From Stieleria mannarensis (lineage in GTDB: Bacteria > Planctomycetota > Planctomycetia > Pirellulales > Pirellulaceae): a stretch of DNA of 64,000 nucleotides. The notes under the pieces are model-generated. The model saw only the letters and a list, made by a program, of their open reading frames with translations, was not told the origin of the DNA and made no database searches. The stretch is from positions 1 through 64,000 of the forward strand of contig NZ_JACEHH010000049.1 of the NCBI RefSeq assembly GCF_014154935.1, in the 5' to 3' direction. Of the stretch, positions 1-7,267 are shown one piece after another. Every line of letters begins with the position of its first letter. Within the stretch, counting starts at the first letter, position 1. Made by a program: the position numbers and the translations under genes.

Positions 1-81
1 TGTGAAACGGTTCACCGTGAACCGCTCCTTCCATCAAGGTCCCATACCCCCCAAATCTCCCGCCGCGCAGCGGCTTACTTG

Positions 82-160
82 AACAATCGCGTGCACCGGA
101 GTACGCGAGTCGAGCGGTTTTGAAGTTGAAAATCTATTGCGCGTACCCGGTGACGCGTAG
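82..160. repeat. Dispersed intergenic repeat, copy 1
   Basis: This stretch shares the blocks AATCGCGTGCACCGGAGTAC, a TTGAAA-type spacer and CGCGTACCCGGTGACGC with a second copy at 14069-14143, with a few substitutions and indels. Both copies lie just upstream of a small single-gene unit in the same orientation. No coding potential is seen. Confidence 0.7.
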
Positions 161-246
161 CGTTCTGATGCTAGAGACGGCATCCGGCCTGGCTCCACTT
201 GAATTTGTGCGACGGCATCCATGCCGCCGAAAACAAAGGACTTTTC

Positions 247-762
247 ATGCCATACGGAATTCCGTGGACATCCGTGATCGGCTACCGATGCGTGAAATGC
301 GGTGACGTTCACACCGACGCGCAGTACCGACCTTATTGCGGCCTCTGTGGCGCAGAACAACCCGACGAGAGACGAGCGCAAGCAACCGGCCTCGCCATCC
401 CTGGTCCAACGTCCGGAAAAAAATCAACGCGGGAACTGGACGAAATCGCGAGATTCATCACAGAACACCATGGCAAAGCAATACGATTGTGGAACTATTG
501 CGTATCGCATTGCGAACTGGAACTTCGATTGCGCCATTCCGGCGGGCCGTGCGAATCCAAAGAGCCGTGGCTCAACACTGTCATTTATTGTGCCGCGACG
601 AAGTATATTCAAGTGCCAACGTCTGCTTGGGATTCCGCAATGGTCATCGAAACAAAGGACACCAAGTATGGAATCCAATACATCTTGGTCGATGTGCCTA
701 GCAATGTGCGTATTGAATGCAGCATGCTGACGTTGTATTTTGATGTCGAACCGGGGTATTGA
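247..762 (+). CDS. Hypothetical protein with N-terminal zinc ribbon
   Basis: The product is 171 residues if it starts at the ATG at 247, which has an AAAGGA ribosome-binding site about 7 bases upstream; an in-frame ATG at 199 has no such site. Residues 15-34 carry two CxxC pairs (C15/C18 and C31/C34) 12 residues apart, which looks like a zinc ribbon that may bind nucleic acid or protein. The rest is a mixed alpha/beta domain that I do not recognise. It has no signal peptide or membrane segment, so it is probably cytoplasmic. It stands alone between a dispersed repeat and a decayed transposon zone. Function unknown. Confidence 0.6.
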   Translation: MPYGIPWTSVIGYRCVKCGDVHTDAQYRPYCGLCGAEQPDERRAQATGLAIPGPTSGKKSTRELDEIARFITEHHGKAIRLWNYCVSHCELELRLRHSGGPCESKEPWLNTVIYCAATKYIQVPTSAWDSAMVIETKDTKYGIQYILVDVPSNVRIECSMLTLYFDVEPGY

Positions 763-1279
763 AATGCAACAGAACAATGGAGTGCAACGGAGGCCGCGAG
801 TTGACGTTGTTGAAGTGGTGAGTGGTTCGCGCGGCCCCGCTGAACCCTGCCGTTGAACTTAATCGGCAGCGACTTCATTGTGGCGGGTGATTTCTTTTGA
901 CGTTGCGTTGAGTGTGTGACGGTGGCAACGTGTCTGTCTTTCGGCACGTTTGTAGGCGCTTTTGTGGTTAGCCAGTTGTACGCGCTGGGCATTCTTGCCG
1001 CCCCTTTCCCTGTGCTTTGTTTCGTCTTTTGACTTGCGCTTTTTGCTCGTTGACACACCCTTGTTGTGTTCCCCGCATGTTGCGGTTTGAACTTCTTTGA
1101 ACTCTGTTTCACTACAAGGAAATGCACTCGTGATGTCACACAAAAAACGAAATTGCAAAATCACCAAACGACTTGCCGAAGACAGTTTCGGAAGTGTGAA
1201 GTAGGAAGTTTGAAGTGAGAAGGGATTTGGTTGAGGGGCTTCACACTTCAAACTTCACCCTTCCAACTTCGCAAACCCC
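763..1279. other. Intergenic DNA without a convincing gene
   Basis: The 520 bases are T/G-rich on the plus strand. The minus-strand open frames here have low-complexity compositions (many K, R, T) and no family resemblance. The only structure I see is the inverted repeat at 1191-1270. Confidence 0.5.
1191..1270. repeat. Inverted repeat of GAAGTTTGAAGTG type
   Basis: GAAGTGTGAAGTAGGAAGTT (1191-1210) and its continuation face CTTCACACTTCAAACTTCAC (1239-1258), giving an imperfect hairpin. The same phrase (TTCAAACTTCACCCTTCACA) flanks the four-helix-bundle gene near 62060. This site may be a scar or an empty site of the same cassette type, which is inference. Confidence 0.55.
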
Positions 1280-2152
1280 TTCCAGCTCCATCTGATCCAA
1301 GAACGAAAGCTTGCCTACGGTTCGTTCAACCAAGCCGTTTGTGCTCTACGGTTTTACTATCGCCACACCCAGCCCATGCCCTGGCCGGTCACGATGGTTC
1401 TGCAAGGTGACGAAGCCCGGGAGGAGATGGTCGATCAGCTTGAAGCAAAGGAATGGGTCAGCTACATCGAGCCACCTTCGACCGAGAGCAGCCGCGGCGA
1501 ACACGTGGTTCGTTACTTGACGCGTTATCTGACCGGCGGACCGATCAGTGACTACCGCATTATCGCTGCAGACGACGACGAGGTCACGTTTTGGGCCCGC
1601 GAAGGCCGCACCACGGGTGGTGAATCGATTCAAGTTCCGTTCACTCTCTCGACACCGGAGTTCGTCCGACGATGGTGCCTGCACATTCTGCCAAAAGAGT
1701 TGACCAAAACACGTCAGTTTGGAGGCTGGTCGAATACGAAAGCTGAAGAATATCTCGCGAAGTGCCGAGCGTCACTCACCAATGCCGACCGATCGCAGGC
1801 GGGGATTCTCGACATGCTCTCTGATGAAGTCGACTCGTCCGAGGCCGAGCCCGAATCGACGTTGTGCTGTGAGCACTGTGGCAGCGAATCGCTTCGCCTG
1901 ACGCACGAGTCCGAGAAGCGACCGTGGAGCGAGATCTTCCGGCGGGACTCGAAAGATAGCCCACGTTGGTACCGAGAGAGTCAAGAAAAAGACGACATTC
2001 GCTTTTGGGACGAGGCAATGGGTGAGGGCTTTTCGGAATGGTACGCGTGGTATCTGAAAAGTGGCATTGAAAGTGCAGGGGAGCGGACGGCCCCCGAAAC
2101 CGCACCCGAATCAAACGCCAACACTGGCACGCGGCAACTGCAGCTATTCTAA
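1280..2152 (+). pseudogene. Integrase N-terminus fused in frame to IS91-type transposase C-terminus (remnant)
   Basis: The frame is open from about 1271, upstream of the first ATG at 1376. Codons 1280-1390 read as the end of a tyrosine-recombinase SAM-like N-terminal domain (LIQERKLAYGSFNQAVCALR, then FYYRHTQPMPWPV). From about 1440 to 1790 the frame reads as the C-terminal part of an IS91-family transposase: a WVSYIEPP motif, a VVRYLTRYLTGGPISDYRII stretch, FVRRWCLHILPK and FGGWSNTKAEEYLAKCR, followed by a CCEHCG zinc pair. The integrase catalytic domain and the HUH/Y2 catalytic half of the transposase are both missing. The likely history is deletion between a neighbouring integrase and transposase. 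The chimera is probably inactive, but the frame has stayed open for about 290 codons. Confidence 0.75.
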
Positions 2153-2201
2153 TAGCGGTCGACCCGAACCCGGCCAAGTCGCGCCGACAAACTTCAACGC
2201 A

Positions 2202-2238
2202 CGATCTATCCCGGCACGTCCCGTGCCCGGATAGATCG
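2202..2238. repeat. 17-bp hairpin after the IS91 remnant
   Basis: Arms CGATCTATCCCGGCACG and CGTGCCCGGATAGATCG pair with one mismatch around a 3-base loop. No T-run follows, so it is not a classical terminator. It lies 50 bases after the transposase remnant. IS91-family ends carry palindromes, so it may be the old element end, which is inference. Confidence 0.6.
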
Positions 2239-2261
2239 CATTTCGTTATGCCGGACAATCG

Positions 2262-2864
2262 ATGAACTCACCGCAATTCTTTTTCGACGATCATTCTTTT
2301 TCGCTCAAGTCAGCCCGGCTATTCGCTCACCTGAACGATCCTCGTTGGTGCGATACATGTAACCGTGGAAATGACAAGTCGCTTCGTTGGTGCATCGATA
2401 TTGAGGCTGAATGCACTGAAGTGGATGAGGAGGTAGTTGCACCAACGGTGGAAATTGATGACCTCGCAATTTCGGTATCGAACTGGACAGCGCTGTCGGG
2501 GACCGTGGTTAAGTGGGACAAGTCCATACGACCCGAAACGAGGGATCGTTACGGTATGACGTATGTATGGGATCACGTCTTGATTTCGTCGTGCTCCGTG
2601 GAAATTGGTGAACGAATCGGGGATCTTTTTGCTGTAGAGATCGACGGTGAAAACGAAGATCATGAGCGATTCAAGATCGTCCATACGGTTCGTTTCCACG
2701 GGATTCAGGTGTATTTCTCCGGAAGTGACACGGCCGAATCGGTGTCCGATCGACTGGCAGGTTATTTGGATATCTCAAATCTAAACCGATCTTCGTTTCA
2801 CTCCACGGGAGCCAAGTACAATGCTGGCCATGTGGTGTTCACTCCCGCGGACAAAGCGGCATAA
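2262..2864 (+). CDS. Hypothetical acidic protein
   Basis: The product is 200 residues from an ATG at 2262. It has no signal peptide or membrane segment and is acidic, with mostly beta-type segments. A C-x2-C-type pair lies early (WCDTCNRG near residues 29-36) and a further WCIDIEAEC stretch follows. I do not recognise a family. It follows an IS91 remnant and hairpin, so it may be cargo of the old mobile zone. It has no neighbour in operon distance. Confidence 0.5.
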   Translation: MNSPQFFFDDHSFSLKSARLFAHLNDPRWCDTCNRGNDKSLRWCIDIEAECTEVDEEVVAPTVEIDDLAISVSNWTALSGTVVKWDKSIRPETRDRYGMTYVWDHVLISSCSVEIGERIGDLFAVEIDGENEDHERFKIVHTVRFHGIQVYFSGSDTAESVSDRLAGYLDISNLNRSSFHSTGAKYNAGHVVFTPADKAA

Positions 2865-3242
2865 CCAATAAGAATTTGACGTCGCGTGAATGACGAGCGG
2901 TGTCTCTCTCTAATCCCTGTTTGCAGCCGAAGGGCAGCGTCCACTCCGACGGAAGAGCCGATGCTCAAATTCTCTGTTCAAGAAGCTCGGAGTCGGCGAA
3001 AAACCCGATTGGGTTTTGCTCTGATTGGCACGGCAATTCACAAGCAGTGATTCGGCTCCCGTGCCTGATGAAACACCGAGAAAGCGATGGCATGTCTTTC
3101 GTGACGGACCGCAGCGGTGAGAAGTCCGCGATCAGATGACTCTTGAAGCGGCACTCGGAGGTGTTGTCGCTGCCACGGCGCGGACCGGTAGCCACGTGCC
3201 GTCGAGCGACATTTGGCGACGTTCGGTTCGCTGGGCTTTTGA
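2865..3242. other. Intergenic DNA, possibly old IS91 flank
   Basis: No gene with family resemblance is visible. A small perfect hairpin AAAACCC-GATT-GGGTTTT lies at 3000-3017. The stretch probably includes the right end of the decayed IS91 copy that follows on the minus strand. Confidence 0.4.
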
Positions 3243-3245
3243 CGG

Positions 3246-3635
3246 TCATGCGATCGTCCCTCTCTCTCCCGGTGTTTTTGAACGAGCCACAGGTGGACCT
3301 CGCACGGCAATCTGGCGACGCCAGAGCCAACGGCCGTCGCTGTCGGTCACGCCTTCGACTTCCACCTCGCCGCCGCATCGATCGCACTTCGGAGGTTTCC
3401 GCTTGATCGTCTGCGGCTGGAGCATCCCGCTGGTCAACCAGGACGTCCAGCCCAGATGCATCCACACCAGAAGTTGCAGACCGTCTAACCCGATGGCCGA
3501 ATTGCTGCTCATCCATCCGTAGTGCCGCACTTTCTGGAACCCGCTGGAGAGATTGTGCTGCGTGAAACCCTCGACGAACTTGTCGCCCTCGACGGTTCGC
3601 ACGACCGCACTCCCATGTGAGGTGACCTTCTGCAC
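3246..3635 (-). pseudogene. IS91-family transposase, C-terminal fragment
   Basis: Read on the minus strand, the frame contains VEGDKFVEGFTQHNLSSGFQ followed by KVRHYGWMSSN, then LLVWMHLGWTSWL and a CDRCGG zinc pair. This is the C-terminal third of a planctomycete IS91-type (Y2) transposase. The N-terminal zinc finger and the catalytic HUH/tyrosine region are absent, so the copy is dead. It is a different lineage from the remnant at 1280-2152. The upstream boundary abuts a hairpin repeat and then a fragment of an IS110 transposase. Confidence 0.7.
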
Positions 3636-3663
3636 ATGACTTCTGGGGACACGGAATCAAACG

Positions 3664-3740
3664 GGCCCACGGATGGCAGCGCGTCTCCACGGATGAAATG
3701 CAGTCGGGGATCCGTGGGCACGCGCTGCCATCCATGGGCC
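3664..3740. repeat. CCCACGGATGGCAGCGCG hairpin, copy 1
   Basis: Arms 3664-3683 and 3721-3740 (GGCCCACGGATGGCAGCGCG and its complement) pair over 20 bases with one mismatch. Similar sequence recurs at 14930-14982 and 36322-36396. It separates two transposase fragments. Confidence 0.75.
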
Positions 3741-3811
3741 TTTGTCGGGATTGCGCCCTCGGCTGCCCAAGTGACGCAATCCGGCGTAGACCGGCTTACG
3801 GAGTTGCGTCC

Positions 3812-3868
3812 CAAGATCTTCGTGAAAACCGAGTTGAATTTGCCGAGATCAAGGGCGAAAAATTTCAT
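3812..3868 (-). pseudogene. IS110-family transposase, N-terminal stub
   Basis: An ATG at 3868 (minus) begins MKFFALDLGKFNSVFTKILG, which resembles the start of IS110-type transposases, including the first Asp of the RuvC-like DEDD domain. The similarity ends after about 18 codons, where unrelated sequence takes over. It appears to be a truncated IS110 start left at a rearrangement junction. Confidence 0.5.
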
Positions 3869-3869
3869 G

Positions 3870-4263
3870 GTTACTGAGTCCTTGGCTTTGGGGGGTGGAG
3901 CGAATGTGACTGGCAGTCGCAAGCTGCCAGAATCACGGGTCCGAGTCGCCAGTTTGCGAGCAAATGACTCCCGCCCATCAAACCTCGGACTTCCATGGAT
4001 TCTTTCGCCGTACAAAGTCCATCTATTGTGTTGAAGTAGCGTGACACACCGATTCACAATTCAAGCTGATCTAGGAAACACTTCCGGAACGATCACTTGC
4101 GACGGGCAGTCTGCTGATTTCGGTTATGTTAACTCACGACCACGATTCGGGATCGGTTCAGTTTGCTTCAAGTGGTCTGGGGAGCCGAAGTTCAAGTCCT
4201 CTGTTCAAACAGCCCGGTCACCCTCGCGCGGCCGCCTAGATCTCTCTTGGATTTTACTGCGTC
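3870..4263. other. Intergenic DNA before the leucine-rich-repeat gene
   Basis: No gene or repeat that I can match elsewhere in the window. The promoter of the following gene should lie here, but I see no convincing -35/-10 pair. Confidence 0.4.
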
Positions 4264-5490
4264 GTGTTGCACTTCACTCGAAATGTACTGCCCCGCGTTC
4301 TGCCTCGTCGATTCCAGCTGCGCGCCCTCCTGCTCGTCGTATTGGTCGTCGCCGTATTCTTCGCCTGGATTGGCAAAGACTTGATTCGCAGTCGCTTACA
4401 ACGCTCCGTTGTTAAATCGATTGAGGCCTCCGGTGGTCAAGTCTTCTTCGACTTTCAAAAGACTTCTTCGAGCGGATTCACCGGCTACCTTCGGGATGCG
4501 CAACCTCACGGTCCTCGCGCCATCCGCGCGTTGTTCGGGGACGATCTGTACGCAAAGGCTTCTTACGTCGTATTTCACGATCCTCAAACGGTTGACGGTG
4601 ACATCGAACGTCTGGGGGAGCTTCCCGATCTTGGCGAGTTAATGATCAGTGGTGTTGGCGTTACCGATGGGGGCGTTGAGAGCATCCTGCGAATCCGAAG
4701 ATTACGTAGCCTCACGTTGACGCACACCTCCGTTTCTCCGCAGGGTTTGGCAGGGCTCCAGGCAATGAGAACGCTTCAGCATCTGACGCTTGCCGGAAGC
4801 AGCGTGACTGACAAACATCTTGGAACGCTGTCCGAGTTCGACGCCCTGGATTCAATTCAAGTTATCGAATCGCCTATCACTGACGATGGCCTCCGGAGCC
4901 TAGGCGGATTGCATCGCCTAAAACGGCTTGACATCTACAGATGCATGGCGATTTCGAGTGCAGGCGTCAGCGAACTCGGTCGGCTGGAAGGACTTGAACG
5001 ATTGCATCTATTGCAATCAAACATTTCCGACGCATCACTAGAAAGTCTCGTCGGTTTGCGACGGTTGCGTGAGCTTCGGTTGGACGGCAATATCACGGAT
5101 GTGGGATTTGGTCACCTTGGAAATTTGACAGATATGGAGTACCTGGATCTTCATGACACGGGTGTGGGTGATCTTTCCCTTGCAACGATCGCCCAGTTTC
5201 GAAGGCTTAAGTCTCTCGATCTTTGGGGCACACAGATATCGGATGAAGGTCTGCGACTGATTTCTAATCTGCGCGAACTTGAACATCTAAACATCGCATT
5301 TACCAAGGTCACTGGCGCTGGCCTCGAGCACCTGGCCGACATGTCTTCACTTGCATCGGTTTCAGTACAGATTGACCACAGCGTCACGCTCGATCGCGTC
5401 AAAGCCCTCAAAAGCCAATTGCCCGACTGTGCGATCTCCTGTTGGACGCAGAATCCAGACGGCAGCCAGCAATGCTCACGCACACTCTGA
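4264..5490 (+). CDS. Membrane-anchored leucine-rich-repeat protein
   Basis: The product is 408 residues from a GTG at 4264; no ATG occurs in frame before the conserved part. Residues 20-38 form one hydrophobic helix (ALLLVVLVVAVFFAWIG) after a basic stretch, so the protein is probably anchored in the membrane with a non-cytoplasmic C-terminus. Residues about 110-390 are leucine-rich repeats of the 'L..L.L..T.V.D.GL..L' bacterial type, roughly a dozen units. This architecture is common in planctomycetes and is usually a protein-binding scaffold. It may form a theme with the larger repeat protein at 7268, but 1.8 kb and two other genes separate them. Confidence 0.8.
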   Translation: MLHFTRNVLPRVLPRRFQLRALLLVVLVVAVFFAWIGKDLIRSRLQRSVVKSIEASGGQVFFDFQKTSSSGFTGYLRDAQPHGPRAIRALFGDDLYAKASYVVFHDPQTVDGDIERLGELPDLGELMISGVGVTDGGVESILRIRRLRSLTLTHTSVSPQGLAGLQAMRTLQHLTLAGSSVTDKHLGTLSEFDALDSIQVIESPITDDGLRSLGGLHRLKRLDIYRCMAISSAGVSELGRLEGLERLHLLQSNISDASLESLVGLRRLRELRLDGNITDVGFGHLGNLTDMEYLDLHDTGVGDLSLATIAQFRRLKSLDLWGTQISDEGLRLISNLRELEHLNIAFTKVTGAGLEHLADMSSLASVSVQIDHSVTLDRVKALKSQLPDCAISCWTQNPDGSQQCSRTL

Positions 5491-5982
5491 TCCTGACGGG
5501 ACCGAAAACTGGCACTCTCCGCCAGAATTCACTCTAATCCGGTCCTGTGACCGGCCCACCCGAGGACCGGCAGCGACGATGGCTGTGGCTGTGTCGTAAA
5601 GGGACTGTTTTTTGACGAGCCAACGAATACATGTGCGAATCGCCTGCTGATCGGCTTGACCAGATTGCCCACGCTCTGGCTGAACGGCTGAACTCAGACG
5701 CCAGTTCTCAATCTTGGAGAACGGAATGGTGGCATACTCTTTCGGGACACCTCGGGTGTTTGAAGTGCGCCCACGAAATTAAACGCGGTTGACACCGCGA
5801 CGCCGGTGAGTCGGCGGGTCAGAAGCCGCTCCAGCGCGAGAGCCCTGTTAGGGCGGCACAGTACATCGTGCCGCGCATGACGTCCATCCAATTCGATTGC
5901 CATTCATTGCTAAACCTAGACTGGACAGTGCCTTTGTCGGCCTGGCTCTTTTTACCCTCTTGCTGAACAAGCTGATCCCATC
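5491..5982. other. Intergenic DNA
   Basis: About 490 bases without a convincing gene. A 44-codon frame at 5631-5765 (MCESPADRLDQIAHALAERL...) has coding-like composition but no recognisable family and no clear ribosome-binding site. A common planctomycete intergenic phrase, AGCCCTGTTAGGGCGGCACA, lies near 5841. Confidence 0.4.
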
Positions 5983-6576
5983 GTGACAGACAATCCGTAC
6001 CAATCACCCGCGACCATTCCTTCGACGACCAACTCCGACGCGCGGCGCGAACCGACCGCGCGCCCGATCGGGGTTTCGATCCTTGCCGTGCTTCACCTTG
6101 TCGGAGGCCTTTTCCTCTTTGGCGCCCAATTCCTCATGTTTGCGAATCTGGGATCCATGGAAGAATTCCTACGCTCGGTCGGCATACCGTTTGCGCTTTT
6201 GGTGATCGGCATGATGTTCTTGTCAATCCTCACGATCGCATCCGGCGTTGGCATGTGGATGGGGACGAAATGGGGGTGGTGGCTTGCGTCATTCTATTAC
6301 GTTTACAGCATCTTTCGGAATGGTTCGGCGTTGTTCACCGTTGTTACCATGGCGGATCAACTCGAAGGCAGCGCTCGCGGACCGGAGTACTACATGACCA
6401 AGCACGGGGTGCGGATCGTGATCCATTGCTTGTTGGTGTTCTATTTCTTCAAACCCAACGTGCTTGAGTTCTTCGACATGGCGAGTGTGAACAAGGCGCG
6501 CGCCGTCGGCGTTCTGGTCGGCATCTGCACCGGCCTTGCCGTGGCGATGTCGGTGTTCGGGTTGGCCGTTGATTGA
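5983..6576 (+). CDS. Four-helix integral membrane protein of 'NPYQSP' type
   Basis: The product is 197 residues from a GTG at 5983. The N-terminus carries NPYQSP, a short motif that opens many planctomycete inner-membrane proteins of unknown function. Four hydrophobic helices follow at about residues 28-50, 64-88, 90-115 and 140-160, with a last one near 170-195. There are no catalytic motifs. It stands alone on the plus strand between two leucine-rich-repeat genes. Role unknown. Confidence 0.65.
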   Translation: MTDNPYQSPATIPSTTNSDARREPTARPIGVSILAVLHLVGGLFLFGAQFLMFANLGSMEEFLRSVGIPFALLVIGMMFLSILTIASGVGMWMGTKWGWWLASFYYVYSIFRNGSALFTVVTMADQLEGSARGPEYYMTKHGVRIVIHCLLVFYFFKPNVLEFFDMASVNKARAVGVLVGICTGLAVAMSVFGLAVD

Positions 6577-6679
6577 TCGACCTGATGTTTATCCCTTATC
6601 ATCGTGCCGGTGGCAGACGCGACTTTGAATTTCGTGTGATTGGCGTGTATCGTGGTTCCTTCAGCACTCGGTCAGTACG

Positions 6680-7063
6680 GTGAATTCGGACTTTCCTCAC
6701 CGCCCGCCTCACACAGAGCCGTCCAGAGCTAGCGAGGACCGTTTGTCTGCGGTGCGACTGGCGTGCGTTGCGAGGTGGATTCGAACAATCGCACGAGCTT
6801 CTGCGGTAGGCTGTTTCGCGGTGACGTCGTGTGGATTCGTTTTCTATCCTCGCCCATGGGGATCGCACTGGTCACTCAAGAAACGGATCACGTTCGAGAT
6901 CATTCAATTTGGCGGCAGCAGTGCGTTTTGGTCCCTTCTGATTTGCATCGTCGCGAGCTGTCTAGTTCGATGGGCCAACCCCGTACCGTATCGTCCCTTG
7001 TGGCCGGCCTACGCCTTTAATGTGGCCTCGCTCACGATGGTGATTTGCACTCCGCCGTTCTGA
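6680..7063 (+). CDS. Small hypothetical membrane protein
   Basis: The product is 127 residues from an ATG at 6680. Hydrophobic segments lie at about residues 35-55, 75-92 and 100-120. I recognise no family. Codon use resembles neighbouring genes, and the frame is the longest on either strand here. The gene could be an orphan or a degraded piece of a larger membrane protein. Confidence 0.45.
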   Translation: MNSDFPHRPPHTEPSRASEDRLSAVRLACVARWIRTIARASAVGCFAVTSCGFVFYPRPWGSHWSLKKRITFEIIQFGGSSAFWSLLICIVASCLVRWANPVPYRPLWPAYAFNVASLTMVICTPPF

Positions 7064-7267
7064 CGTATCCAACCGTGTCGTGCCCGGCGGGCTGCATCAA
7101 AGCACACCGGCCTCGTTGTCCAATGGACTGTCTGCGTTGGACTCAATCCAATCGCCGCGGCGACAAACTTTCCCGACGCGTCGCGTCGAAGTGTGTATAC
7201 TCCTGGTGGCTGCCGGATAGCCACGCAGCGGCATACTGATCATTGGTGCCTTCACCGGGGAAAAGCA

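Noticed and set aside
2965-3735. 256-residue minus-strand open frame
   Set aside because: Frame-shifted reading across the IS91 fragment and a hairpin repeat; the family match is in another frame (3246-3635).
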